Positions 8,901 to 16,253 of a stretch of 28,081 nucleotides of DNA are shown one piece after another (position 1 is the first letter of the stretch; the number at the start of each line of letters is the position of its first letter). A model generated the notes under the pieces. It saw only the letters and a program-made list of their open reading frames with translations. It did no database searches and had not been told where the DNA came from. A program made the translations under genes and the position numbers. The DNA is from Chthonomonas sp. UBA2017 (GTDB lineage: Bacteria; Armatimonadota; Fimbriimonadia; Fimbriimonadales; Fimbriimonadaceae): NCBI GenBank assembly GCA_002335425.1, contig DDCB01000010.1, forward strand, positions 1-28,081, given 5' to 3'.

Positions 8901-9523
8901 GTGACGAGCTAACTCTCTTGATTTTAAGTGGCGCGCTGGATACGTTCAATCCAAATCGTCGGTGCATGCTCGCAGCGATCCCCGAGGCTCTGGAGTTTGC
9001 CCAACTCCTCCACCAAGCCAGCCTGCCCTTGACCTTTCCAGAGCCCAAGTTGCCGGAGTTGGTCGATTTTTCGGTGGCCGACCGGGCCTTGCACGAGCGC
9101 CGCATCCTGGGGCTCGATATCGAGTCGCACCTGATGAGCTTTGAGAGAGAATGTGTCTCACGCAAAGGGGCACTCTCGACTCGTGAGGCCAAAAACCTGC
9201 GGCCCGGACGCAAAGCGATCGTCGTCGGGAATCCGATTCGGCTCAGATTCCCTCCAACCCCGAGCGGAAAGCGCGTGGTCTTCTTTGATCTCGAAGATGA
9301 AGCCGGGCTCCTGAATGTCACTTGCTTTGATCGAGTCTATCAGCTCGATGGACACGCGATTGTTTGCTCGCCGTACGTCACTTTGATCGGACATGCTCAA
9401 GACCGCGATGGACACACAGCGTTTCTGGCTAAGCGCGTCTTTCCGTACCGGCCTCGACTTCTTGACCAAGTGGTGGATAAAACTCACCTTCCGGTGGAAT
9501 CGGCTGACTTTTTAGCCCGATGA
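5957..9523 (+). CDS. dnaE2: Error-prone DNA polymerase III alpha subunit, DnaE2/ImuC type
   Basis: Family C DNA polymerase paired with ImuB for damage-induced mutagenesis. The 1188-residue product exceeds the usual length of about 1000-1080. Residues 1-45 (EWWAGERPQEVWRWVDSTG) resemble the tail module commonly found at the ImuB C-terminus; about 60 residues of linker follow. The PHP domain starts near 105 but its metal ligands are degenerate: LHVLS in place of LHxHS and ADPF in place of TDHD, so it is probably inactive. The palm has RPDIDIDFE (about 495-503) and KFDIL (about 657), supplying the three catalytic aspartates. An HhH region and an OB fold (about 1080-1165) follow. The start is GTG 5957, inside the end of imuB, so the two are probably translationally coupled. 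The end overlaps convergent pdxT by 12 nt. Base composition varies along the gene (see findings). Confidence 0.93.
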   Translation: MKPPDGSEIQAHWREAGEWWAGERPQEVWRWVDSTGVRRETLAPLPAYRLDSKQSPPAEENHREEIALRPHKVRDVKVSEASGWVPAPPSVTDIRRSQKGSGPPYAPLHVLSNYAFGRSTLFAEEIPRLAAALDLPAVALADPFSLTGAVEFAREARRCGVKPLIGASFELAEGGSLVLIARDKTGYRSLCQLISECHLSEPRLFPMATWDRLARFSRGLLCLTGGDLGPIDRALIRGDHERAAELLTRLVDLYGPSNVFVEIERSYLPWTLGVNQRLRELAQHFRLTAVAGGAITHAVRDDFPVQDVLTCAETLCAIDEIVGRKPTRAEAQPQRLDPPARALNGERFLASRTEMAVRFFDAPDLLQNTLQLADRVDDEVMPGPATMPPHSDNDPEMLREVTWRNARRLYGDRLRPRLRRRIEHELDRMIQLNFSSHFLVAWDFCQWAEERGIHYSGRGSVVDSVVAYCLGLSRIDAYAHHLHFDRFLPADGSKRPDIDIDFEAKKRQELREYLVRTYGRQHVAGISAIGAYHTRGIIREVGKVFGLSESAIQYFCKRIHGGVSPERIVKSLESRPELRSSGIPAERFQWVFRMAEKLADIPRNMRSHSSGVILSVQPLDEIAPLQWSAAEGTEEDESIDPYWRIVQWDKRSAKYFFDKFDILCLRGQDVLSGTESRMRVSFPNFDAKTISLQDEESYRAMRSGELIGIPQSASPAMRQAHVRLRTENLHDASLVQAGIRPGVGGAVKMNTLIARRRGLEPYSFEHPELENILGHTYGIVVFQEQIDQLLQSFCGYSSGEAEDIRDKIHKRRREDYGQLIRDEILHRIQSRGFSESIASHVFELIAAFKGYGFAQGHALAFADISIRSIHCQQNYPAPYFASLLSAQPAGYYGPCTLANEARQRGVLLLRPDVCKSEDDFSVEDVTTELMQTPLRVPSGAIRIALKQIAGLSQPTRSAILRERQGAPFASFFDFVSRVRPPRDELTLLILSGALDTFNPNRRCMLAAIPEALEFAQLLHQASLPLTFPEPKLPELVDFSVADRALHERRILGLDIESHLMSFERECVSRKGALSTREAKNLRPGRKAIVVGNPIRLRFPPTPSGKRVVFFDLEDEAGLLNVTCFDRVYQLDGHAIVCSPYVTLIGHAQDRDGHTAFLAKRVFPYRPRLLDQVVDKTHLPVESADFLAR

Positions 9524-10096
9524 AGACGGGTCCCAAGCGAGAAACCACTCGTGCATGCGTCGATCGTCCGTCAATTCCGGATGGAATGAAGTCCCCAAAA
9601 CTGACCCTGACCGAACTCCGACCACATGATCTTGCCAACGACAAATCACCTCGACTGACGGGCCCCACTGCACCACGATCGGGGCACGAATGAAAACCGC
9701 GTTCAAAGGCTCACTCAAAATCGAGACCTCCACCGCCGATTCAAAGCTATGAACCTGGGCTCCAAAGGCGTTGCGGCGGACTGTGATCTCCATCAGGCCG
9801 AGCCGAGGTTGGTCCGAACCTTCTATGGACTCAGCCAACAAGATCATGCCCATACAGGTGCCCCAGATCGGCATTCCCTGCCCGGCGCGGGCTCGCACCG
9901 CCTCCATCATCCCAAATCGCATCATCAGCATGCCGACCGTCGAGCTTTCACCCCCCGGAATAATCAACCGATCAACCCGGTCGAGCTCCTGCGGCGTTCG
10001 AACTTCCCGGCCCTCGGCTCCACAGCTTCGCACGGCTTCTAAGTGGCGCTCAAAGTCGCCTTGTATCGCCAGCACGCCCACGGGATTTGAATTCAC
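9512..10096 (-). CDS. pdxT: Pyridoxal 5'-phosphate synthase glutaminase subunit PdxT
   Basis: Class-I-like glutamine amidotransferase that feeds ammonia to PdxS (PDX1) in the DXP-independent vitamin B6 pathway. From GTG 10096 the product has 194 residues, the usual size. It starts with VGVLAIQGDFERH, then PGGESST (47-53), the nucleophile Cys81 in GTCMGM, RNAFG, and the His172/Glu174 pair in SFHPE; the triad is complete. The frame is open for 33 more codons upstream, but that part matches no PdxT, and a TACTAT box lies 6 nt before the GTG. pdxS is not in the window, although the two are usually adjacent. Convergent with dnaE2 and divergent from the arginase gene. Confidence 0.95.
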   Translation of the reverse strand: MNSNPVGVLAIQGDFERHLEAVRSCGAEGREVRTPQELDRVDRLIIPGGESSTVGMLMMRFGMMEAVRARAGQGMPIWGTCMGMILLAESIEGSDQPRLGLMEITVRRNAFGAQVHSFESAVEVSILSEPLNAVFIRAPIVVQWGPSVEVICRWQDHVVGVRSGSVLGTSFHPELTDDRRMHEWFLAWDPSSSG

Positions 10097-10102
10097 ATGG
10101 GG

Positions 10103-10108
10103 ATAGTA
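10103..10108 (-). promoter_or_regulatory. -10 box (TACTAT), leaderless pdxT
   Basis: TACTAT on the minus strand, exactly 6 nt before GTG 10096, puts the start codon at +1. No Shine-Dalgarno is present. Confidence 0.5.
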
Positions 10109-10134
10109 CCGCGCTGCTCGCCCTCGGTCTGAAG

Positions 10135-10140
10135 TAGACT
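10135..10140 (+). promoter_or_regulatory. Possible -10 box (TAGACT) of the arginase-kdsD operon
   Basis: TAGACT lies 8 nt before GTG 10149, which lacks a Shine-Dalgarno. The spacing is 2 nt longer than the dominant 6-nt pattern, so the call is weaker. Confidence 0.35.
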
Positions 10141-10148
10141 CTCTGACT

Positions 10149-11102
10149 GTGAAGATCACGCTCCTTGGCGCTCCCTTTGATGGCTGCGGACCCAAATTTG
10201 GGAGCCGACTCGGCCCGGCCGCCGTCCGGTTTGCCGGTCTTCAGAACCAGCTTGCGAATCTCGGACATGAGGTCCATGACCTCGGCGATCTCGACCCGAA
10301 GCCCACCCCCAAAACCCCCGGGCACCTCAATGTCTTTGAGGGGGCCCTCCCGGTTTATCGCGAAATCAAAACCCAACTGCGCGCGGCCATGCCCAATTCG
10401 GTCGCAATGATGATCGGCGGCGACCACAGCCTGTCGATCGGCTCTATCAGCGCCGCCCTGGAGCGCTATCCCGACCTCGCCGTGCTCTGGATTGACGCCC
10501 ATGGTGACATCAATACTCCTGCCACGAGCCCGAGTAGCAACCTCCACGGGATGCCCGTCGCTGCCCTCCTTCGCGATCCCAGTGGAGTCAGCGGGATTCA
10601 AGACGAGCAATGGAACCAGATCTTGACCGAGATCGTCCCCACCCCGGGGCTCCAGCCCAACCGGATCGGCTGGATCGGGCTGCGCGACCTCGACTCCGGC
10701 GAACAAGACCGCCTCCTTTCGCTCCCAGAAGCGTTCATCAAGACGATGATGGAGGTCGACATCGAAGGCATTCCCGTCATCGCCCAACAGGTCTTTGCCT
10801 GGCTCGACTCGATTCAGGCCCGGCATCTTTGGATCAGCTTTGATGTCGACGTTTTTGACCCCGTATTTGCGCCCGGCACGGGCACGATGGTCCGAGGCGG
10901 CCTCACTTATCGAGAGGGCCACCTCCTTGCCGAGCTCCTCTCGTCTCGACTGCGAGCGGAGAAGACCGATCTTCAACTGGTCGGGCTCGACCTGGTCGAG
11001 GTCAACCCCTCCATCGACCAAAACAACGTCACCGCCATCACCGGCTCCGAGTGGGTGGCGAGCCTTTTCGGCAAACGAATCTTGCCTGAGCGAGGCTCAT
11101 GA
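10149..11102 (+). CDS. rocF: Arginase
   Basis: Binuclear manganese hydrolase that splits arginine into ornithine and urea. All metal ligands of the ureohydrolase fold are present in the 317-residue product: His93 in GGDHS, Asp116/His118/Asp120 in DAHGDIN, and Asp232/Asp234 in SFDVDVFDP. The segment PGTGTMVRGGLTYREG (241-257) is the arginase form rather than the agmatinase form, and Glu256 is the usual substrate-side glutamate. Formiminoglutamase or agmatinase activity is less likely. The start is GTG 10149. The stop overlaps the kdsD start by 4 nt (ATGA), so the two are coupled, although no metabolic link between them is known. Confidence 0.92.
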   Translation: MKITLLGAPFDGCGPKFGSRLGPAAVRFAGLQNQLANLGHEVHDLGDLDPKPTPKTPGHLNVFEGALPVYREIKTQLRAAMPNSVAMMIGGDHSLSIGSISAALERYPDLAVLWIDAHGDINTPATSPSSNLHGMPVAALLRDPSGVSGIQDEQWNQILTEIVPTPGLQPNRIGWIGLRDLDSGEQDRLLSLPEAFIKTMMEVDIEGIPVIAQQVFAWLDSIQARHLWISFDVDVFDPVFAPGTGTMVRGGLTYREGHLLAELLSSRLRAEKTDLQLVGLDLVEVNPSIDQNNVTAITGSEWVASLFGKRILPERGS

Positions 11103-12067
11103 ATCGTTTTCGAACGAGCCTGCAGCGGGTCCTCCTCGAAGAGGCTGAAGCCATTCGCGCCCTGGCCGACCGGCTCGATGCCTCCTTTGACCAAGCCGTC
11201 GAATGGATTTTGCAAACCCGCGGGAGAATGGCCTGCTGCGGACTGGGAAAATCCGGCCACATCGCCCGAAAGACCGCCGGGACGCTGAGCAGCACCGGCA
11301 CCCCCAGCTTCTTTTTGCATGCCGGTGAGGCCCTCCATGGCGACCTCGGGATGCTCACCGCCGAAGACTGTGTGCTGATGTACAGCTACTCGGGTGAGTC
11401 CGATGAGCTGGTTCGGCTCTTTCCCGCGATCCAGGCCTTGGGGGCTCGGACGATTCTCGTCACCGGGCGACCGCAGAGTTCCGCGGGCCGGCTCGCCCAA
11501 ATGACCCTGAACGTTGCGGTCGATCGAGAGGCCTGCCCGAATAACCTCGCGCCGACCACCAGCACAACCGTGATGCTCGCGGTCTCGGACGCTCTTGCGG
11601 TGAGCGTGATGGAGGCTCGCGGATTTGGCAAAGAAGACTATGCCAAGTTCCACCCCGGCGGGGCTCTGGGAAAACGGCTGCTCCTGACCGTCCGCGACGT
11701 CATGCGGTCGGGTCCAGACCTCCCGTTGGTCTCGATCAAAACCCCCCTCGCCGAGGTCATGCGCATCATCACTCAAGCCGGAGCCGGGGCGGCGTGTGTC
11801 GTTGATGCCGACGACCGACTTTTGGGCTTGATCAGCGATGGCGACCTTCGTCGGTTCGTTCTGGACCATCGCAATGAGCTCGATGCGCCCGCGGGTGCGG
11901 TGATGTTCCCTGACCCCGAAACGATGCATCCCCAACTCCTCGCGATCGAAGCCCTGGAAGCCTTTCAGAATCTGCCCAAAAAGATCGGCGAGATGCCGGT
12001 TCTCGAAGAGGGCCGGGTCGTCGGGTTGCTCGTGTTGAAAGACCTGCTGCGCAGCGGAATTTTGTGA
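11099..12067 (+). CDS. kdsD: D-arabinose-5-phosphate isomerase, KpsF/GutQ family
   Basis: Interconverts ribulose-5-phosphate and arabinose-5-phosphate, the first step towards Kdo for lipopolysaccharide. The 322-residue product has an N-terminal SIS domain with CCGLGKSGHIARKTAGTL, HAGEALHGDLGML and SYSGESDE, the linker APTTSTTVMLAVSDALA and KFHPGGALGKRL, and two C-terminal CBS domains (about 200-320). This is the full architecture and length of KdsD. ATG 11099 overlaps the arginase stop, so it is translationally coupled. The gene supports a diderm envelope with Kdo-containing LPS. KdsA, KdsB and KdsC are not in the window. Confidence 0.93.
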   Translation: MNRFRTSLQRVLLEEAEAIRALADRLDASFDQAVEWILQTRGRMACCGLGKSGHIARKTAGTLSSTGTPSFFLHAGEALHGDLGMLTAEDCVLMYSYSGESDELVRLFPAIQALGARTILVTGRPQSSAGRLAQMTLNVAVDREACPNNLAPTTSTTVMLAVSDALAVSVMEARGFGKEDYAKFHPGGALGKRLLLTVRDVMRSGPDLPLVSIKTPLAEVMRIITQAGAGAACVVDADDRLLGLISDGDLRRFVLDHRNELDAPAGAVMFPDPETMHPQLLAIEALEAFQNLPKKIGEMPVLEEGRVVGLLVLKDLLRSGIL

Positions 12068-12180
12068 GCAGGAAACCTGCGCGGATCCCCCAGAATTCAT
12101 CGCGGTCTAGGTATTCTGGCTCCGTCTTGGAACCAGATCGTCGCATCCGGGGTCAGGCAATTTTGGAGGAATCTCAACTC

Positions 12181-13242
12181 ATGTTCGGTCGCATGACACT
12201 CTTCATCTGTCTCTTTTTCTTGGCCGGACTTTCGTCCGCCCAACTCGTCAATCGTAAGCCGGGCTCCTGGGACATCTCCGTCCAATACCCGCGGTTCCTT
12301 TCCAAAGGGCCGGTGGCAGCGGCGGCGAATGCGGAGTCGAAACGGCTGGAGCGCCAGACGTTCGAGGACTTTTTAGCCGATGCTCGGGTTGGCGTCCCCG
12401 AACTCCGAAAAATGGGCTCTGGAACCGGCTACTATTTATTGGTCGTGCCGACTCGAACCGTGGACACGCCCGAGGTGGTCAGCGGATACGTTGTCCATGA
12501 GCTCTTCACGGGCGGCGCGAATGTGAACACGTTCTTCGAGGCGATGACCTGGGCCCGAGTGAATGGAAAGATCCGGCCCGTCACGCTTCAAGATCTTTTC
12601 CTTCCCGGTGTCGATGCTCGCGAGGAGTGCTCCAAAGCGATCTTGGCTCACTTTTTTGCCCGTGGAGGCGACTCGCCGAGTTCGATCTTCTCAGGCTCCT
12701 GGACGTCGCTGAGTCCAGAACAGATGAAGAGCTTCGCTCTCGCCCCAGATGGCCTGATCTTTCTGTTCGGGAAATATGAAATCGCCTCCGGCGCCGAAGG
12801 CCGCTTCACCATCAAGATCCCGTATTCAGAGCTCCTGGGGCTCAACCGCAACGGAGTCCTGAAGTCGGTGATCAAAAGTCCGAACGCGACCTCGAACCCC
12901 AGCATGCTCTACGGCCATCGATGGGTCCTCGATGTCATTCAATACAATGACGACACGTCGTTCAAGCCCAGTTCGCCCGACAATTGTTGGATCGAAGTGA
13001 CTGAGGGCGAGGTTCGAGGCCGCGCGGGCATCAATCGATTTAGCGGCAAGCTCACCGTCGAGCGAGGCAATCGACTGAAGTGGGGCGAAGTCGTGATCAC
13101 CAAGGCCGCAAACCCCGAGGGTTCAGCCGAAGCCGAATTCGAGCGACGGCTCTTTCAAACTCAGAGCTTCCTCTTCACCGACAATAAACTGGTCCTAGAG
13201 CTTCCGATCGACTCTGGGGTCTTGATCTTTCGACGTAGCTAG
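12181..13242 (+). CDS. Secreted DUF3298 (RsiV-like) + META/HslJ domain protein
   Basis: Exported protein of 353 residues with two domains. Residues 1-20 form a signal peptide (LFICLFFLAGLSSA). Residues about 30-225 match the DUF3298/RsiV-like pattern: paired beta strands, NVNTFFEAMTW, LQDLFLPG and SPEQMKSFALAPDGLIFLF with KIPYSELLGL. The last 110 residues look like a META/HslJ domain: RWVLDVIQ, GRAGINRFSGKLTV where classical members have GCNxxxG (here Ile for Cys), then the helix AEAEFERRLFQTQSF. ATG 12181 is preferred over upstream in-frame starts because GGAGG (12165-12169) precedes it and the signal peptide begins there. Function unknown; binding of an extracellular ligand such as lysozyme is known for RsiV, but the transmembrane and sigma-binding part is absent here. 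Confidence 0.75.
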   Translation: MFGRMTLFICLFFLAGLSSAQLVNRKPGSWDISVQYPRFLSKGPVAAAANAESKRLERQTFEDFLADARVGVPELRKMGSGTGYYLLVVPTRTVDTPEVVSGYVVHELFTGGANVNTFFEAMTWARVNGKIRPVTLQDLFLPGVDAREECSKAILAHFFARGGDSPSSIFSGSWTSLSPEQMKSFALAPDGLIFLFGKYEIASGAEGRFTIKIPYSELLGLNRNGVLKSVIKSPNATSNPSMLYGHRWVLDVIQYNDDTSFKPSSPDNCWIEVTEGEVRGRAGINRFSGKLTVERGNRLKWGEVVITKAANPEGSAEAEFERRLFQTQSFLFTDNKLVLELPIDSGVLIFRRS

Positions 13243-13278
13243 GCCTTTTCTTAACTGATTCGACGGGCCGCAGTCTGG

Positions 13279-13284
13279 TAGAAC
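13279..13284 (+). promoter_or_regulatory. -10-like box (TAGAAC), leaderless 5'-nucleotidase gene
   Basis: TAGAAC lies exactly 6 nt before ATG 13291, where no Shine-Dalgarno exists. The last base departs from the consensus T. Confidence 0.4.
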
Positions 13285-13290
13285 CGAGTC

Positions 13291-14865
13291 ATGACGTGGC
13301 GACAACTCTTCTCGGGATTCGGGCTCCTGGCTCTCATCGCCGGGACCGGCTCGGTCCAGGCCCAGGACTTCACGCTCACCATCCTGCACAACAACGACGT
13401 CCATGCTCGGCTCGAACCGACGATGATCCGGGGCAAAGCCTACGGCGGCTACGCTCGCACGGCGACCCTGATCCAAAAATTCCGCGCACAAGACCCGAAC
13501 GTCGTGGTCTTGAGCGCCGGCGACACCTTCCAGGGCACGCTCTTTTTCAATGTTTACGAAGGGCTCGCCGATCTCGCGGCGATGAACTACATGCGCTTTG
13601 ACGCGATGGCCGTTGGGAACCATGAGTTTGACCGCGGACCGGCTCCGCTCGCCAAGTTTGCCCAAGGAGCCAAGTTCCCGGTGATTGCCGCCAATTTGGA
13701 CGTCTCCAAGGACCCTCTGCTGAAGGACCTCATCCAGCCATCAACGGTGCTGTCCGTGGGTGGTGAGAAAATCGGGGTTGTGGGAGCGGTCACCGAGGAT
13801 CTCCCCACGATCTCGGCGATGGGCCCGACAGTAACGATGAAGCCGCTCGTCGCCTCGATTCAAGCCGAAGTCGACCGACTCACCCAATCGGGCATCAATA
13901 AGATCATCCTTCTTTCGCACTGTGGCTTTTCGGTGGACCAAGTGATCGCGGGGGACCTGACCAACGTCGACGTCATCGTCGGCGGCCACAGCCACTCGCT
14001 CCTGGGGAATCTGGCCATCGAAAACTGGCCTCGGCCGTCGGGTCCCTATCCGACCACCCAAAGAGGCAAGAATGGAGAGGTGGTGCTGGTCGTGCAAGCC
14101 TGGGAGTGGGGCAAGGTCCTGGGGCGGCTCAAGGTCAATTTCGATGAAAAAGGGCGGATCAAAGAGGTCCTGGATGCAGCTCCGATCCCCGTGGATGAAT
14201 CGACCGCCGAAGACCCGATTCTCAGCTCGATGATCGCGGCTCTCGCCAAACCGATTGAAGCCATGAAGTCGGAAAAGATCGGCCGAACAGACGTCCTCCT
14301 GGGTCGCGACGGAGCGACCGGCGAAAGCTTGATGGGCAACGTCATCGCCGACTCGATGCTGGCCAAGTTGGAGAAGCTGGGAGCGGTCGCGGCCTTCATG
14401 AACCAAGGCGGTGTTCGTGCTGCTCTTGAACCAGGAGACATCACCTACGGCCTGGCAATTACGGTCCAGCCTTTTAGCAACACTCTGGTTCTTCTCGACC
14501 TGACCGGAGCCGAGCTGAAGGCCGCGCTGGAATGGGGAGTCTCCCGCCTGCCCGCGGGAGGAGGCGGCGGAATCTTGCTGCCGTCGGCCGGGACGTCCTA
14601 TGAAGTGGACGTTCAGAAGCCGTCCGGCTCCAGAGTCTCGAATGTTCGAGTCGCGGGCGCACCGCTCGACGAATCGAAGACGTATCGAATCGTGTTCAAT
14701 TCGTTCACTGTCGGTGGCGGCGACGGCCACGCAATTTTGCGGGATGCCAAAGGCATCCGAACCGACACGGGCTATGTCGATGTCGATGCCCTGATCGAGT
14801 TCATTCAGGCTCGGTCTCCCCTGCAGAACAAGGCAGAAGGCCGGCTCAAGATCACCGGACGCTAG
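13291..14865 (+). CDS. Secreted 5'-nucleotidase / UshA-type metallophosphatase
   Basis: Dimetal phosphoesterase that releases nucleosides and phosphate from nucleotides outside the cytoplasm. The 524-residue product has a signal peptide (1-25, ending VQAQ). The calcineurin-like domain carries every ligand motif: HNNDVHARLEP, AGDTFQGTLFF, GNHEFDRG, LSHCGFSVD and GGHSH. The C-terminal 5'-nucleotidase domain (about 330-520) has TGESLMGNVIADSML, NQGGVRAALEPGDITYG and FNSFTVGGGDGH, which bind substrate in UshA. It could act on NAD, UDP-sugars or 2',3'-cyclic nucleotides; the sequence does not decide. The stop overlaps that of the convergent hydrolase. Confidence 0.93.
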   Translation: MTWRQLFSGFGLLALIAGTGSVQAQDFTLTILHNNDVHARLEPTMIRGKAYGGYARTATLIQKFRAQDPNVVVLSAGDTFQGTLFFNVYEGLADLAAMNYMRFDAMAVGNHEFDRGPAPLAKFAQGAKFPVIAANLDVSKDPLLKDLIQPSTVLSVGGEKIGVVGAVTEDLPTISAMGPTVTMKPLVASIQAEVDRLTQSGINKIILLSHCGFSVDQVIAGDLTNVDVIVGGHSHSLLGNLAIENWPRPSGPYPTTQRGKNGEVVLVVQAWEWGKVLGRLKVNFDEKGRIKEVLDAAPIPVDESTAEDPILSSMIAALAKPIEAMKSEKIGRTDVLLGRDGATGESLMGNVIADSMLAKLEKLGAVAAFMNQGGVRAALEPGDITYGLAITVQPFSNTLVLLDLTGAELKAALEWGVSRLPAGGGGGILLPSAGTSYEVDVQKPSGSRVSNVRVAGAPLDESKTYRIVFNSFTVGGGDGHAILRDAKGIRTDTGYVDVDALIEFIQARSPLQNKAEGRLKITGR

Positions 14866-16148
14866 TTCGGTTTTGCGATCGAATCAAAAAACCGATACGC
14901 GGGCGGCACCGCATCCGCCACGATCATGAGGTGCTCACAAGGGTCGGATTCCAAGAACTGGAATCCGGCCTTTCCATCCAAAGCTTGACGAAGTTGCAGC
15001 GCGCCTTGCCGCAACATGCCGATCTCTTGCTTTCCGACCGCGAGGAAGATCGGCGTCGTGGCGAGGTCGCTCGGCACCGCCCGGCTTGCCGGAGCAAAGA
15101 GCGCCACTGCCGCCGGCTTGGGCTTCAGGGCCCCACTGGCGAGCGCCATGCCGCCCCCCATGCTGTGCCCCATCACCCAGAGTCGCTCAATCTTGAGGCC
15201 GCGAACCTGAGTCAGCCAATCCAGGGCCTTTTGGCTCGACTGCGCCCCAGCTCGCGGGGCCAGAAAAACCCAGCCTCGCTTGAGAGCCTCCTTCATGGCG
15301 ATGCCCGCCCCATAGCTTTCGAAGAAGAGGTTTTCGCTCCCGCCCGCGCCATGCAGAGCCAAAACGACGTTCACCGATCCGGGGGCATTCCGAGGGATCG
15401 CCGCCCGCAAGACGGTCCCCTCGTAGCGCGCCATCGGAAACTGCTCGACCTCAGCCAACTTTTTCTGACCAGACTCCAGGCCCTCGCCCGTTTGGAGGGC
15501 TTCGGCGATCGGATAGTCCGTTTCACCCCCTTGGGAGGCTTGTCGCACAAACTCGGCCAAGTCTTGAACGATGGCGTTCTTGGACCCGGCGAGCCGATCC
15601 CGCCTTCCGGCAAAGTCCCGAATCACACTGATTCGGACTTCCCGCTTCTCAGTGCCGACTTGAACCGTGATCTTCAAATCCCGCGCATCGAGCGGCCGAG
15701 TGTTGACGGCCAACCATGGAGTGAGATCAACCGGAATTTCGGCCCGTCGCCCCGGCGTCAGCTCGACCCGTTGCGCTCCCAGTTGAAGGCTCACTGGACC
15801 CCACGCTGAGTCGACGTACGCCCAGGTAGCGCGCAGGACCGGTTTTTCACCCGGAGCAACCACGAGCGGATCAAAGCGCAGGTTCACCCCGTCTGACGCT
15901 TGCACTTCTCGCCCTTCCAAACGAGCCCGGGCCTGGTCAAGCGACCGACACGCCGGTCCGAACTGCTGACTGAAGAAGCTCATGACTGCTCCCGAAATCG
16001 AACCTACGGCACGCCCTTTGCGCTCAGAATCAGACGTTGCCATCCAAGCGCGGTCGAGCGCCTTGACGCGCTCCCCCATCTCGAAACGAGTCGCCACCAT
16101 TCCAGAATCAGATTGAACAAGAGTTGCCAAGGCCAGAGCGGTCCACAT
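14862..16148 (-). CDS. Secreted alpha/beta hydrolase (esterase-like)
   Basis: Probable exported esterase of 428 residues. A short hydrophobic start (MWTALALATLVQS) may be a signal peptide. Residues about 40-240 form an N-terminal region I cannot assign, with beta-rich stretches. The hydrolase core begins near 255 with VNVVLALHGAGGSEN (oxyanion HG). Ser329 in GHSMGGG is the nucleophile and His406 in CEHLMI the base. The acid is uncertain: where an Asp is expected, the sequence reads VGKQE, with Glu375 a candidate. The layout resembles esterase_phd/PHB-depolymerase-like hydrolases. ATG 16148 has no Shine-Dalgarno but a TAGAAT box 6 nt before it. The stop overlaps that of the 5'-nucleotidase (CTAG, 14862-14865). 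Confidence 0.8.
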   Translation of the reverse strand: MWTALALATLVQSDSGMVATRFEMGERVKALDRAWMATSDSERKGRAVGSISGAVMSFFSQQFGPACRSLDQARARLEGREVQASDGVNLRFDPLVVAPGEKPVLRATWAYVDSAWGPVSLQLGAQRVELTPGRRAEIPVDLTPWLAVNTRPLDARDLKITVQVGTEKREVRISVIRDFAGRRDRLAGSKNAIVQDLAEFVRQASQGGETDYPIAEALQTGEGLESGQKKLAEVEQFPMARYEGTVLRAAIPRNAPGSVNVVLALHGAGGSENLFFESYGAGIAMKEALKRGWVFLAPRAGAQSSQKALDWLTQVRGLKIERLWVMGHSMGGGMALASGALKPKPAAVALFAPASRAVPSDLATTPIFLAVGKQEIGMLRQGALQLRQALDGKAGFQFLESDPCEHLMIVADAVPPAYRFFDSIAKPN

Positions 16149-16154
16149 AGCCCG

Positions 16155-16160
16155 ATTCTA
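16155..16160 (-). promoter_or_regulatory. -10 box (TAGAAT), leaderless hydrolase gene
   Basis: TAGAAT on the minus strand, exactly 6 nt before ATG 16148. A -35 hexamer is not evident. Confidence 0.55.
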
Positions 16161-16253
16161 TCAAATCGGACCCGCCAGAAGTTCCGTCTGAATCAGGAAG
16201 GAGATCGGAGCCCCCATTCGAATTCCATAAAGAGGCCCGGGAGATTCATCATT

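Noticed and set aside
10097..10195. 33-residue extension of PdxT
   Set aside because: It has no PdxT similarity, a -10 box lies inside it, and it overlaps the arginase start; GTG 10096 gives the standard protein.
15900..16253. 118-codon extension of the DUF1800 frame
   Set aside because: It runs antisense through the hydrolase gene and has no family similarity; GTG 16254 has a Shine-Dalgarno.
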